DNA of 64,000 bases from Hermatobates lingyangjiaoensis. Taxonomy: Eukaryota; Arthropoda; Insecta; Hemiptera; Hermatobatidae. Location of the stretch: assembly GCA_026182355.1 (NCBI GenBank), contig JAPFBL010000001.1, forward strand, positions 310,001 to 374,000. The letters are read 5' to 3'. Shown in pieces: positions 24,601 through 38,408 of this stretch; within the stretch, counting starts at the first letter, position 1; each line of letters begins with the position of its first letter. The notes under the pieces were generated by a model. The model was not told the origin of the DNA and did no database searches. It was given only the letters and a program-made list of their open reading frames with translations. The translations under genes and the position numbers were made by a program.

Positions 24601-25091
24601 TATTGCTCATGTTAGGAAAAGGATTAAGTCTGCACACAAAAAAGTTTATTACTAAAAGCTAAACAATGCGTTTCGAATACTTTATGTTCTTCTTCAGGCT
24701 ACATCTAGAAAAAAATATATATGCATTTAAGAGCTTTGACAACATGGGGAAAAATTAATTATAATGAATACATCTGACACTATTGAGTGATAACGGGAAT
24801 AATATTGAAACGGCTTAAATTGATTCTTGAAACTTAAAAATACCTACTAAGACATGAGACTGAGACATAAATTTATACTAATATCTATAAATTTGTATAC
24901 ATAATATGTATAATATACTAAATATTATTTAATTCGCCCCTATGTTATCAAAGCTCTTAAATGCCTATATATATTTTTCTAGATGTAGCCTGAAGAAGAA
25001 CATCATGTTTTCGGAACGCGTTGTTTAGTTTCTAGCAATAAACTTTTTTGTGTGGAGACTTAATTATTTTCCTAACATGAGTAAATACCAC
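24601..25091. repeat. Family 1 foldback repeat with hammerhead-like motifs
   Basis: The left arm (24601-24748) and right arm (24937-25091) are inverted copies around a spacer of about 190 bases. Each arm has CTGAAGAAGAACAT, a hairpin and CGAAACGC (GGAACGC in the right arm), at 24670-24697 (minus) and 24990-25017 (plus). AATAAACTTTTTTGTG then leads into a GGAGAC block. The right arm extends into the family 3' block TACCACACTATAACAGATTG. Confidence 0.8.
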
Positions 25092-25214
25092 ACTATAACA
25101 GATTGCGCAGTTAATGAATGAAAGCTATACCTCTAACCACCTCTAACTCAATGTAGATACAAAAACAGAAAAACTAAAAACGAGCACTTACAGTCCATGA
25201 TTTTTTAATTTTTT

Positions 25215-25231
25215 GTTTCAACCGTCTTCAG
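25215..25231 (-). repeat. Short CTGAAGA-hairpin-GAAAC motif
   Basis: The minus strand reads CTGAAGACGGTTGAAAC. It is a compact version of the motif found in the foldback families, here without visible arms, and could be coincidental. Confidence 0.3.
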
Positions 25232-26571
25232 GAGTGATAATAGAAAGAAACCAAGCGCACTGGTACAGAAAGTGTTAGAAAGGTTTGTGGGTGAGTATAA
25301 AGATAACCCATAGACTATTAAATATATTACAGTAATATTGTAAAAGAATAATTAGCGTATTATTACATTAGTGTATTATAGTACATTATTATTAAAGTAA
25401 GTTATTAATATAAGTGAAACATCTTTAGAAGTTTGTTTACTTAAGTGTTATAAATGTAAGCTACATTTCACATTATACAAAGAATGAAAACTCTCTATCT
25501 AGAAGAGGTGAGAATGTTTGAACACATTGTATCCGTATTCGAGTCAATTGCCTTGGAATGGTTACACAGTTTTGTCAAATCATACCTAAAACGATAAAAG
25601 TGAGATCTACTTCCCTATGTATATTTATAAAGTCTATTAAACAACTTACAGTTGAAGTTGAATTTAGTTGAACCAATGTGATGTAGAATATGGCAGTTTT
25701 GGCCGCGGAGCAAACAAGTCCGATGAAATTCAGGCCTTCAGTTTAATTATTTTAACAACACTTCAGATGGCCAATATTTTCAAGGTACTTATAGCTAATA
25801 ATTAGATATACCATAATTATAATAATACAGCCTCATATACACAATCTATTTTTGATTAATATCAACGTACAGCCGCAATAAGATAATTTGAACAGTCAGC
25901 TGGTTATCAACGAGTTTGTCATTATGTTTACTTATAGTAAAGTTCAGTAAATGTACTTCCAATTTTTTAATTAGCAATAAGAAACATGAACTCATTGATT
26001 TGAAAATATTCGACATGTTTCACAAAATCAACACTCTAAAGCCTCCAAAATAGAGAGTTAGCAATCTTTGAGTAACGCTAATTGCAGCTTGCAAAGGTGA
26101 TAAATAAAAGAAAAATGCCTGGTTATATATTTTACATCTATTGTTAAATCCTTGACATAAATATTTATTCATTTTCATCAAACTTAAGTACAGTTTGAAT
26201 TATCTTATTATATTCATTATCTTATTTAATCTGGTTTCTTTTTTATCTATTCCTTAACTGTACCCGTGCGAAAACTGAGATGTGTCGTGACAAAATGATC
26301 CAGGCAGCAGAACTTTAATCCAACCTTTCTTTACCACTTCACTGCCTCATTCTGTCATATTGTTTTGTGTTCAGGTACTCAGGTGTGTGTGAAATTATTT
26401 TTAGTGTTTATTCCATTAAATTTTGATCCATCAGTATAATAGACAGAATTTTTTTGCTCGAAACCAGCAACTAAAAAATCAAAGCGATCATTTATTTTTG
26501 AAATCAATATCTCGAAGGTCATTTTGGTAACCTTGCACAATATTCAATGTGGTGAAGTGTATCTGGCAGCA

Positions 26572-26597
26572 TATACATATATATATATATATATATT
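26572..26597. repeat. (TA)n microsatellite
   Basis: A short TA tract inside the opsin intron, with no associated foldback recognised. Confidence 0.9.
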
Positions 26598-27589
26598 AAA
26601 ATATTATTCTACCGTTATTTTTTTTATTTGTTATCTGGCATACAGAAATTTCTATTTCCTACCAAACTAAATATTCCAAAAATTGTCTTTCCTTTGATAA
26701 AAAATATATAAAAGGGAGTCATTTAATAACTTTTCCATAGTTAATGTAGTGTAGGTTACCGTTTACTGTTACCCTTTGATAGGCTTGCCTCTTTATAAAT
26801 CCCTTTCGCAAGCTTCAATATTATCCACAACCAATGGAATTATTAAAAACACTAAGAACTACATGTTTGAAACTATTTATATAAAAGGCTGCTATACGTA
26901 GATTTATTCAGACTTGCAATACATCAGTTCTTCTCCCTGGCGATTATCATAAATTATATTGTTAAATTTCAGGTAAATGTTGGTACTATGTGGTTAATAT
27001 TACATGGTAACCACGTAGTTTCTAAAAAAAATATTCGATTTATTTGGTTACTACATACTATTTTGTGTAGTATTTCATTATAATTAGACTTTTGGTGTTA
27101 TTTATACTGTGTTCTCAAGATTTCGGAATCACTCATAAGTCAAAAATTCTACATTTTATAACAAAAATACCTTTTCTATTGTTTTAGAAATCTGATGTGT
27201 TTCAGTTATAGTTTCATCACTTTGATAACAGTTCCAAACTTTCAACGTTCCAGTTAAAAAAAAAAAAACATTTTATTGAAAAAGGGACTTCTTTAGTATT
27301 TATTTAGCACAGAAACAATAGAATACATTTTCGCCGTTGAGTTTATTTCTGGCAAAATATGAAGCTGTTCTATTAAAACACAGCTATAAAAGTTGATGAA
27401 CACAGCTATTTGAACATCAAGTGAATAAAATAGATGCAGATATGTTTTAATCGAAGCTTTTACTGGTGGCTGGAGTAGCTACACAATACCTTAGCAGAAG
27501 GGCCCAAAGGGAGGGAAGATACAAAAGACAAAGAACGCTCCAATTAATCGACACCTAACTGCCCTTTCATCACTGATGCTTCAACCATC

Positions 27590-29155
27590 TTTTATGAAGA
27601 TCATTTTGCAGAAATATGAAAAAGAGTGTTGTTTTAAAATAATTTTCAATTTAAATTGTGCGATAATTTCATTTATTATTTTTCAAAGAATGTTCTCAAT
27701 TTAGAATTATGTATTACCTTTTTGGTCTTATATACAATTATTATACTGGGATTTTATAGATTGCTAGTGTTTTCTTTTTTGAAAAATTACTTTTCATTCC
27801 CTTTGTCAAAAATTCAATTTACTCTGAGCGAGTGTTATCTTCTTCCTGTGCGCTGTACTCTGTTATAAGGTTCCCGTGAATGTATATTGAGAAAAAATAT
27901 ATTAGTAATTATCCAGTTTTACATATTCAAAGTAAATTCAAAGCTGGCTATTCAACATAATTTAAAACTTTTACAGCTGGAAGCTTAAAATTTTTGAAAA
28001 CAATAGACCAAGGGTGGAACATATACCACTAAATTGATGAGGGCATTTTGTGAGACAAATCCATCACACCATGAAAGCATCACAAATTATATGTTTGATT
28101 GGCGTTGATTTTTTTGCAAGTAAGAATTTTATTATTCATAGTAAGTTATCGCATCTCATATTAAGTTAGTTATTTTTTTTGGTTAATCCTCTAAATATCA
28201 ATTTTATTTCAGTTGATTTACTGAATCAATGTAAATTAAAATGCAATGAGTCAATGTAAAATATGTAAATAAATGTGAACAAATACAAGTATAGCAAGTA
28301 AGCGATTAGACCAGGATCAATATTCAGTTTATATAGCTTTATCGCTCTTTTCCGTAATTGCAATTTCATGAATTTTTTTTTAATGAATTGCTAATTTTCT
28401 GATCAATTTTTTGGCAATATTTCCTGGCATTTTTATGAGCCGTTAAGCATCAAAGAAACATTTTCGAAAAACAGACAATATATTGAAACGCTCCTATGGT
28501 TAATATAATTTTGAAAAATTTTATCTTAACTCATCATCTTCAGAATATTTTATTTTTAGGTATAGTTTCATTTTCATCCGTTAAACGCTATTGCTTGTAT
28601 CTCTCTGACAGGCTTTTGGATTGAATTATAGTTTAAACTTTTTACATTTTATGGAAAAAAAATTTCGAGTTAATTAAAAAATCTCAGAATTAATCACTAA
28701 GTGTAGACAGAAAAAAATTACTGAGAAAGTAAATATAGTCTAAAAGCTGGTATTGAAAAAAAAAGTAGTGTTTCTCATTATGCTTCCAAACAATATGGCT
28801 CATCTGCACCATCAGGCTCATTTTTATGTAAAATATCAATTTGATCCATCAAATATTTTGGACTGTAGCGTGACCACAAACATTGGCTACATACTCACCC
28901 ACCTACCTATACAGACATCATCGATAAAACTTCATAAAACGATTTCTGGGACTTCAAAACATGTAATTCCGTCAAAATCTCAAAATCAAATTTTGTCAAT
29001 AATGTCAGTAATGTAAAAAAGAAACCTCCGAATTATAAGAGAACGAGAAAGGTGTTTATTTGCAATATTTTACTTTCTATAAGTAAAGTATAGTGATTGT
29101 GAAAAAAAAGGATCTCCAGATTTTGACGGAATTACATGTTTTAAAGTCTGAGAAG
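27590..29155 (+). repeat. Repeat A, diverged copy
   Basis: Follows copy 1 block by block, including CTCTGAGCGAGTGTTATC near 27821-27838. It then carries a degraded form of the block preceding the minisatellite, in which the CACCCA array is reduced to a few units (28893-28910). The palindromic CTATAAGTAAAGTATAGTG block and inverted material follow at 29075-29155. The ORFs inside it are non-coding. Confidence 0.6.
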
Positions 29156-30586
29156 TCAATTTATCAATAACACATTATGATTATAACAATAATATAAATA
29201 TGAGATGATTTAATGAACTAATATGATATGTAGCAGGAATAAAATGCTTAAAGATGTAAAGCAACGACTCACAGACATATATTGTACGGTGCTTTTCACT
29301 GTATGATTGATGGTCATTCATGAATGTGTTGTCAAACTACCATATATGTTTCACCCTTCAAAAGAACAGAATATCAGATATATAGTTCGTAGTGTCTATT
29401 AGAATCCCACAGGCTTTGGAAAGTATTGAAGTATGGATAAGATACTCTTTAGTTCTTTATTTGAAAACGGTTACTATATTTCAGCCATTTCCTTGGAGAT
29501 TCAATGAACTGGGCATTTTGTATTGTTATTTGGTTACCATAAATACTAATGAGCTTAAGTATTGGAAAAGTACCATTACGCTAAAAATAACAACTATTTG
29601 TTTTTGTCAGTAACATGATAAGTTTCTTATAATTTAATGAATAATCAAATTCATTATGGGCAACAACCATATAACAACAGAAAATTATTAAACTTATTAA
29701 ACAACATAAATATGTCTAAGACATAAGGATATCACAAAAAAATGATCAACCATGCATAGAAAATTCGTTAAAGTAATTTCTTTTAAAATTTGCAAATAAT
29801 AACAAAGAGTTATACATAAGTATTAACTTTTGGTGGTTACGTGATCTACAAAAGCACTTTACAGCAAACATACAGAACTGACATGAGATGATTCCCTCTA
29901 GAATGTCAATCAATCATGATGTAACCTACTAACCCTCTCCCAGTAGTTACATGCACTAGAGAACCAACACAGGACCTAATCCCACATCAGTCGTACTCTG
30001 TTGCAGAATGGTCTATACTCTTCTTACACACTATTTGTCCACATTTTAATGTTTTTCATGGACACAGACCAGGTCTAGATTATGATCTGCTGTTTAAGTT
30101 TACTCACTACTCTACTAAACTGGTTATCAGGAATCACGGTTACTCCCGTGAACTGGTTATCTTCCACCATTAAGTTCCTAAATATGCTGCGATGAGTTGG
30201 TAGTAGCAACATATAAAAAAATATGTTGCTTTTCAAACTTCTACTTTTCTAATTTTTAGTTTTTGAACTGTTCAAAGGGCCAAGTGTGGCTTTAAATATC
30301 TGCTTCATGACACCGTTTTTTTTATATCATTTTACAAAACTCACGTTGTTGACCTTTTTTGGAAAATTATCAATATAATTTATGCTTTTCAGTAAAGCAA
30401 GTATACACTATCACTATAATATTACTCCACTATTTAATGGAATAATTGTATACAATATATTTTCAAGAATATTTTTTTATAATTTAAATTATACTTATGA
30501 TAAAAAACACAAAGTTTCACTAGACATTTAGAGCCAGAATATAGCGGTAAGTATTTGACTTGTCTGTGATGTAAGCGGTTTTGCAG

Positions 30587-30814
30587 AGCACGGTGGCAAT
30601 GGGCAGGGTGACCAAGGCCGAGGCTCGAGTTGCCAGCATGGTGGCCGTCATGATCCTGGCATTCTTCTTCGCCTGGACCCCATACGCCCTTCTCTCCCTC
30701 CTCATCGCCTTCCTCGACGTTAAGATCAGCCCTGGTCTTGCTCTTGTACCTTCTCTATTTGCCAAGTCCAGCATTTGTTACAATCCAGTAATTTATGTTG
30801 GTCTCAACACTCAG
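30587..30814 (+). CDS. Ciliary-type opsin, internal exon (TM6-TM7 with the retinal lysine)
   Basis: The exon is 228 bp (76 codons), phase 0 at both ends, with acceptor GCGGTTTTGCAG and donor GTAACT. Loop 3 ends with MGRVTKAEARVASM. TM6 has AFFFAWTPYALLSLL with the conserved W-x-P. The segment LVPSLFAKSSICYNPVIYV is TM7; its Lys at 30764-30766 is the Schiff-base attachment site for retinal, and NPVIY is the NPxxY motif. The exon ends VGLNTQ. Having both the lysine and NPxxY marks this as an intact photopigment domain rather than a pseudogene. It is GC-rich compared with the introns on both sides. Confidence 0.95.
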
Positions 30815-31889
30815 GTAACTTGATATTTAGATTTATTTAAATGTTATATAAGTTTCATAATTTTAATGTCTAACTATCCGTAAATAATTTTAATTTTATT
30901 AACCAATTTGTACTAAAATAACTATAAAATACCAGTAACAACTATTTCTAAAGCTTCATTGTTGTTTAGAATTAAACAAGTTGATAATTAAAATAAAACA
31001 CTGTCTAGCTGGAACAGGCAAAACAAACCCAAACGGTTTGACAGGCCACTTTAAAGACAGGAAAAGATTAATGTAAGACTAATCTTTGGTAAACAATCTT
31101 TCTTAAATATAATTCAAACACAAATCTAATAATACCTTATTCATAAAAAATGATCTTATATAATTGTCCCTCTAATCTTCCTTAATGAACAATTTTCAAT
31201 CCTTCAATTAAATTGTATAATCTGCATATATAGTCAGCGATGCAAGCCTTATACAGTTTACTAAATTAGTATCATTTAACGATAAACAATCATGCGATAA
31301 ACTCATTATAAATTTTAACATGGAAATAATTAACAAGAATATGTAAACTCCAAGATACTTGCAACTCCCGAAATATCTGAAATGTGAAAACATCTCTCAC
31401 AAATAATATAATTATTGTAAAAACTAAATTAGGAGTCATTTTAGTAGCTAATGAATAAATCATTGCTAAGTTGATCTTAAGTGACATAATTTTATATTAT
31501 AAAAATTTTGTTCACGTTAACATAAAAAAGTTGCATTACTTGTGAAATCTGTTTTAATATAGTATTTACTCGTATTGGAGATTTTTTTTCTTTTTTGTGT
31601 GGAGACGTTTATTTTTTTTTTTCAAATTTCTCTGTAACAAAATTTGTTATAACACATCCCAGAACATAGTCACAGAGGTTCATAACTTGCAAAAACTGAA
31701 AAACATATGAAGTATCACAATCTACATATATTTTAACTACGCTTATGATGTGTTTTGATGTATCAATAATACCCGAGAAAATAGAATTTTCTAAAATATC
31801 AAACACTGAATAACAAAAAAGATATCTAACCTTATGTTTCATCTTTTCCCTAGCAATAGCATCCCAATATAATGGGTGAGTTGGTTGGT

Positions 31890-32875
31890 GGGCATGTATC
31901 CCAAATCAATCAGTGTTGCTTCATGTTATGTTATTGACCGAAAGGTCAGGGGAGGGCATGCTTATGAATCAAAACAGGGTATATATCCGAAAGTCTGTAG
32001 TTCCGCTGAAAGCTACACCATTTGATGGATCTAACTCATATTTTAAATAAAAAGGTTAGAAACTACATAAAAAGGTTAGGCCTTATAGATTACATGTGCC
32101 CTATGGTTTGAGGGCAATATTGCATGAAAGGAAAGTCATTTTTTGTCCAAAGGTCTTTGTTAGAGATTTGTTTAACAAAATGCAATCAATCAATATGTAT
32201 CTTTCACCCTTGAACAAAACTTAATATCAGATATAGATATTTTTTTGTTTATGAAGAATCATATTACCTGTGGTTAGTATTGAAGTCTGTGGAATTGATT
32301 TCTTCGTTCTATATTACAAAACGGATACTAATTTTAAGCTAATTCTTCGGATATTTGATGACACTGACATTTGTTGTACTGATTTCTGAAATTTTTTGGA
32401 AAAAATAAGAATATTTCGAAACCTTAAAAGCAAAGCTTTGGCTTTGAGCAAAGCATAGTCTAAGTTTTCAATGTAGAGGAGTTAAAACAAACGTTATTAA
32501 ATGTAACGAATCCTCTGGAGATGTATTGGTGCAGATGGTCATTTATGAGATCCATTGGTTATAGAAACAAAAGCCACTTTATCTTGTAAGAGACTATTTC
32601 GTAACACGGTTTTTTTTCTTTTGCTTTAAAAAATTATTATTACTACAGTAGTAATTCTAAGGATATCATAATATGCAACATTTGTGCGACATACAAAATA
32701 AGCGTCTATATTGATAACTGGTTCAGTCAGTATCTATACAGTCTCTAGGAATGAAATACTAATAAACACATATATTATGCCTAAATATATGTTTGACTAA
32801 CATACCCGAAAAGTTTGTTATAATATTTACTTATACTAAAATTGAGTGTAGGCCACTCCAGAGATTTAAAGTAAA
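31890..32875 (-). repeat. Repeat A, diverged partial copy
   Basis: Ends at 32840-32872 with the inverted form of the repeat A terminus (GAGTGTAGGCCACTCCAGA). Internal blocks such as GGAAAGTCATTTTTTGTC near 32128 match the reverse-oriented part of the 61-kb copy. The left boundary is unclear. Confidence 0.5.
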
Positions 32876-33069
32876 TCGACTGAAATATAATTGATTTCTA
32901 GAGTTTTAATGAAAAAAATTGAAATGATCTGATCACTTGAAATTAGTCTTGACAGTTAGCATTGCTGAGTAGATCTCGGAGCCAACATCTTTTTCGCCTT
33001 CAAATAGGGTTGGTAGAATTCTGGTGGGATGATAATTGCTGAATTAAAGGGTATAAACTGATAGAAAAA

Positions 33070-33845
33070 TATTCATGAAACTTCCAGTATCAAGATCTGA
33101 TTTCGTAGTGGATAAAAGGAATTTTCAAATCGTTATACAAGGTATTGGTAGAAATATAAAAGGGAGCTTGTAAATTTTGCGAAGGACTACGAAAAACTGA
33201 TTGGACCCTTTGAACGTACGTACGCTTGGTTAATCCCCAGATTTTGAGTCTGTAAGTTCAGATCGGTTTAAATAATGAAGTGCGTATCAGTCGTTTTTTC
33301 CGTAGAGTCAAATTTGGTATTTTATCGAGATGTCTGGATAGTGTCTTATATCGTCTCAAGAGGTCCTGTCGTTTCAGTCTTGTGTATGGATTCCATGTTA
33401 ATTATTTGTTGATGTGCATACCTAGATATCGCACTACGTTAGAAATTGAGAGGGGAGAGTGGTTAATATAGACAGGAGAAGAATTTCGTTCTTGTAGTGT
33501 ATAGGTAATATGGATTTCTCAGTGTTCTTTTCATTTAATTTCATTCTTTTCTTCTATCACCAAGATTCCAGATCTAATAGATGTTGTTGGAGAAATTAAG
33601 TTCAATGAAAAAGATCAGAATCACTTGATAGAAATGCTGTGTCATATAAAATAGTCGTGAAATGCTGTGAAAATAATCGTTTGAGTTGGGATGGGATATC
33701 AGCTGTGTATATTTGGTACAGAATGGGAGCCAGAACGCTGTCCTGGTCCACACCAGCTAAGGAAGTAGGGGACAAGAGCAGCGCCTTCGCTAACCCGGAA
33801 ATACCCATCAGACAAATAGCTGCAAAGGATGAGATAATATGTTGA
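33070..33845 (-). pseudogene. Jockey-like LINE reverse transcriptase relic
   Basis: The minus strand from 33808 downward reads GVDQDSVLAPILYQIYTADI, corresponding to reverse transcriptase motif B (GVPQGSVLAPLLY). TILYDTAFLSSDSD follows, a decayed YADDTA catalytic motif with bases missing. Further down, after frameshifts, come INHSPLSISNVVRYLGMHI, then TYRLKIWG and SQNLQAPFYI, the usual region after the RT core. The catalytic Asp pair is destroyed and stops interrupt the frame. It differs from the intact LINE at 39-44 kb, so it is a second lineage of the same clade. A short stretch of the same LINE recurs at 57590-57715. Confidence 0.75.
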
Positions 33846-33884
33846 TGCTATGATGTCTTTTAGTAGGCGTAGTAAGATGGAATA

Positions 33885-34600
33885 TAAACAATGTAAATAA
33901 ATGTCAGCAAATCTGACGAGTCTAGCAGGCGATCCTTCAGTCTAGAATAAACATTCACTTTTCATAGCTTTATTGCTATTTGCGGGGATGAATATTTCAC
34001 ACATTGTTTTTTTTATAAATTTTGTATAATTTTTTGGCAAATTTTCATTTTTTTTAATAAACATTTTTCCGTCAAGAAAAAATGTTCTTAAAACATGAAA
34101 TGTATTAAGGTTATTTTCCTTCAGTTCCTTGAGTTAAGGTTATTTTAAAAAGATTATCTCAACTAATTTCCCATGTAATGCTCTATTTTGAATTATAATT
34201 TAATTGTGATCCGTCAACCATATGGCTTACATGACCCTTACAATCTTCCAGATTGAATGAGAAGACAACATTTTTTACATTTTGTTGAATACATATTTTC
34301 AGATGTTTCAAAAATCTGAGGATTTATTAGTTATTACTTTTGTTGCTTCAAGGATAATCAAAAAATTTCAAGACACTGAATTTAGTAGTTTAGAAGAAAA
34401 AATATCTAAAAACACATTTTGTTAAAAAAGTGACTTTCTCATCATGCATATTGCTCCAAATCAATACAGCACATCAACTATGCTATTCCGTCAAAATGTC
34501 AACATCTATTTTTTTTATATTATATCTCAGTGGATCATATATACCCAAAGATTATGATGTTATGATTACTTAAAGTAAATTTTAGTGTAGGCCACTCTAG
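33885..34600 (+). repeat. Repeat A, diverged partial copy
   Basis: Matches the middle of copy 1 from the GACGAGTCTAGCAGGCGATC block onward and ends near 34580-34600 with GAGTGTAGG-like terminus sequence (TTTAGTGTAGGCCACTC). Confidence 0.55.
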
Positions 34601-35500
34601 TTTTTTTTTAGAATTTGTTAATTTTATATATAATTTTTTGGCAAAATTTCATTGTTCTTTAATGAACCGTTTAGCGATAAAAGAAATATTTTCTTAAATC
34701 ATAAAATGTACCATAACACCCATCATGGAGGGTAACGTTACAAAAATGTCTTCGTACATTTTCTATTTTTAGAAATAATTTCATTTTGATTTGAAAAGCG
34801 CATGGATTGTATCTTCCGTAAAAATTTTCAGGTTGCTTAAAAAATCTGAAAATCTTTTCATTTATTTCATTTTTACTTCCATAATATGCCAAAATTTCAA
34901 AACTCTAGAGTTAGTAATTTATAATAATAGTTTTAGTTAGTAATTTTGGTCAAAAACGTGACTTTTCTATTATCAAATACTGCTCCTAAACAGTAGGGTT
35001 CCTCTACATTACAGGGTCCACCATTCTGTAAAACATTAATTAGATCCATCAAACCACCTAGACTGCATCGTGTATACAAACTATTGTAGGTAAAAAGTTA
35101 CTAAAATGGTCTCCACATATAAAAATTTAATGGTATAAACAACACATTTCGAACACGTAGTGTTCTTCCTCAGGCATTAACTACGAGTTAGTGTTGGTGT
35201 ACAAGTTGTACCACCGACACTCACCCTTAGTTAATGCCTGAGGAAGAACACTACTTGTTCGAAACGCGTTGTTTATACAATTAAATTTTTATATGTGGAG
35301 ACCACATCAGTAACTTTTTACCCTACAATGAGTAAATACCACATAATAAGTGATTGCACTACGTTAGAATATACAAACTATATCTATATAAACTACACAC
35401 ACAATTAATACGTTGAAAAAGTTCATTTCTGACCTCAAAACAAGAAAAACCCATAAATTCTTGAGATCAAATTTTTCATCATCACTGGATTATGCTCATA
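34601..35500 (+). repeat. Repeat A fragment interrupted by a foldback
   Basis: The second half of repeat A resumes at about 34610. It is split by the foldback at 35085-35369 and continues to about 35500 with the block preceding ATCAAATTTTTCATCATCAC. Confidence 0.55.
35085..35369. mobile_element. Family 1 foldback with 12-bp target duplications
   Basis: The 285-bp insertion is bounded by TATACAAACTAT at 35073-35084 and 35370-35381. It consists of two inverted arms. Motifs lie at 35148-35174 (minus) and 35238-35265 (plus), the latter reading CTGAGGAAGAACACTAC, hairpin, CGAAACGC. The right arm extends into the 3' block GAGTAAATACCACATAATAAG and a GATTGCAC sequence shared with the 25.1-kb and 63.4-kb copies. 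The insertion splits a repeat A copy. Target duplications show it moved as a unit. Confidence 0.88.
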
Positions 35501-37560
35501 GGAATAATAACAAGTTAAAGTTCTTGATGGCCTAATATATCTCCTGCTTTACTTTACATGATGAATTTGTTTACATTGACATAGATATTTTTTCAGTGAA
35601 ATTAATTTGTTTTTTAAAAATTTAATGAATAAATGAGAAATTCTTTCATGAGTTAATATGGTATGTAGGAATAATAAATTCTTAAATGTAAAACTGAACA
35701 TATATCCAAAGAAACATACATTTCTTGTTGTTTTTCCGTTATGTGACAAAATGTTGTTTAACAAAGTGTTCTAATCAAACTACATGCTGCACCCTTCAAC
35801 AAAACGTAGTCTCACATATAGTTCTTGGTGTGTTTATGAAGCCCGTTGTCTTTAAGTAATATTGAAGTATTGAAAATGTACAATTTCGTTATTACAACAT
35901 TTTTACCAAATTTAGATTTTTCCTTCCGTGATTTGATGAACCTGGCATTTCTTCTTACATACTTGGTGTTGATATTTTTCTGACAAAATGGAAACATTTT
36001 GAAATCTTAAAGGAATCATTGTAAATTATTTCTTGGATGTAAAAGAAGCTTATACACACACATTATAATAGCTTATAACAGCATTTAACTTCACTTATCA
36101 TAATATGCTAGCTTATCTATTTACAATTTTTTAATTATTATAATTACTGTGAAAAATTTTATTGAGATATTCAATCTAAATTTTTAAATTTTAATAGCTG
36201 TGTAGTTAAAGTTATATTTATTTATAAATTAATATTTTTAAATTTTATTATGGGTTATCCTTGCCAGAAAGATATATGAATAATTTTTTCCATACAAAAA
36301 AATAAACGCTTAATAATTATTAAACTAATTTATTTACTTGATGTGGTAACTGATGTAGTAGTTTAACATTATGCTACGTAAAAAGAGTGAGCAAATTGAC
36401 GAATCTTGAAATTCACTGAAAAACATATTAATAATTTCGATAAATTCAATTTTAGGTAAAATAAAAAACAAATTCATTGTTTATGTAAATAGTTTTTCTA
36501 TTTTTTGTATTTTACATTCAGTTAGTGATGGTTTTCGGAGATATTTAGAAAATCATTCAGTCACAAAATGTGATTATCTATCAGATAATATGAAGCAAGA
36601 TTAAAATGAAATCATATGACACCTACAAATACAATACTGGTCAATTGATGGGATTATATCAGCTTTATTAAGTAAAATAAAACGAACCGAAAAAAATGTT
36701 AGCGCAAAAATTAAAAACTTCAAGAGCCCCAACAGTTTGAGATGTAGAGGGTAGCAGTATGGAAATAAAAATGGATAATTAATTAAATTAATCCATTGCA
36801 ATCATGCAACCACCGTCGTTTAGTTACAATGAAATTTTGTTCAAAAGTTATTTAACTCGAAATCACTGAATAAGTTGTTTTGTAACAGATTCAGATAGAA
36901 ATGCATTAGGTGGATCCATTTGATTTTTTATATACGCCGAAAATTTGACAATGGAAACCCATCACTCCTAAAGCCTTCAGTAAAAGTTGAAATCTTTCTG
37001 ATATACAAGACCTAAGATTAAAATTTCGTCAAGCGCATACAAATTTCTATTGAATTCTCCCTTTTCCTAATGAAAACTCTATTGATTTTTTTTTCATCAT
37101 GAAATTTATATTGATCTTATTTTTGTTTAGATAAATAAACATATACAATTAATTTTATCGTTATTAGTTAATTGGTGATTTTTTTCAGGATCATTATGCA
37201 TTAAATTTAATTTAATATTTTACCTCAATAAAACCAATGCGTAGGAAAAGTATTTCAATTTTTGGTATATTTCTTTTACTGGAACTTCAGATTTAATTAT
37301 TGCATACTTTTGTAATGGTGTGTTCGTATTACATGTATGTACTCGTATGTGTGTGTGTGTGTGTTTAAGTGTACTTTTGTTTGTGTGTGGGAGTGGAGGG
37401 TGTCTGTATGTATAAATAATGTCATTCAACTTGGATTCAAGGAGGACTGTTCAAAAAAAAATTAAGAGCATTCTATTAAATCTGTAGGTGCACCAATAAT
37501 ACTGTTCACATGGAAATTATCCGAACGTTGTCCTAATGCTAAAATAACTTTGAAAGTTTT
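35500..37560. other. Non-coding intron stretch
   Basis: No genes recognised. 35620-36010 resembles 29200-29600 in scattered blocks, suggesting another old repeat shared between the two introns. A short GT tract lies at about 37347-37364. Confidence 0.4.
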
Positions 37561-37563
37561 TTA

Positions 37564-37648
37564 TCTATATAAAGAGAAGAAAGGTTTTGTCTGCACATTG
37601 ATTAGAACTGACTCATTCCATGCCATCTTTACGTTTTATACATTAGAG
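37564..37648 (+). repeat. Repeat B, left half
   Basis: Matches 56455-56533, which is uninterrupted. Shared blocks include AAGGTTTTGT, ACTGACTCA and TATACATTAGAG (one base different). The continuation of repeat B is found at 44981, on the other side of a large insertion. Confidence 0.65.
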
Positions 37649-38408
37649 CAGTGTCCCACACTTTTTCTTGCCACCGCACCCTTGGATCCATAAACCTATA
37701 ATCAACGCCCCCTAATCAGTAACTTTAAAATAATATTCAGAATCTTAGACTAAACAACGAAATGTATAGCATTGTAATAATTAGATTAAAAACAATTACT
37801 ACTCGAATTTCTATTTAGAATTCAATAGATATATATTTATACAAAAGACTTATTACACATTAAAAAGAACTTAGGTGAGAACTTACTTATAACATAAAAA
37901 TAAATTATCAAAGCAAATAATTTTAGGAAAGCTTTTTTTAAAAATTTAAATGTCATTTTTTTAAATAATTTTAGAAATTTATTACATGAACATTTTCAAT
38001 TTATGGAAATAGGATACCCAATATATTTTAAAAATTAATTTAACAATTAAGTGACTATTTATTGCCTTTTTCATGGTATAGAAGTTATTTAGGAAGATTC
38101 CTTAATTTAATGGCATTTTACCATCAAATAAAATTTTACTGGGATGGAAGGGCTTGATGACATGATACTAGTTTCCCAATATGTAATTTAATTCCAGATG
38201 GATGATATTGAAAGGTAAAATTACAAAATTAATAGCGGGCCTGGGAACATAATATCTAAAGAGACTGCAGAAGGAATGTTTTGAAGTTCACCGATACCAT
38301 GCGGACATAAATTTTGTGTAATAGTCATAAATAGATATGAACATTTATATTAAATGAAAAGGAAATGACATAAACAAAATCAAATGATTGATTACAGGAA
38401 CTAGATAA

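Larger units (their letters stand above)
24191..30586 (+). other. Opsin intron with foldback and repeat A insertions
   Basis: About 6.4 kb, from GTAATC to GCGGTTTTGCAG. It contains a family 1 foldback (24601-25091), a TA tract (about 26572-26597) and a repeat A copy (27590-29155). The rest is unremarkable AT-rich sequence. Confidence 0.75.

Noticed and set aside
30520..30774. Minus-strand ORF across the TM6-TM7 exon
   Set aside because: Antisense shadow of the opsin exon with no motif of its own.
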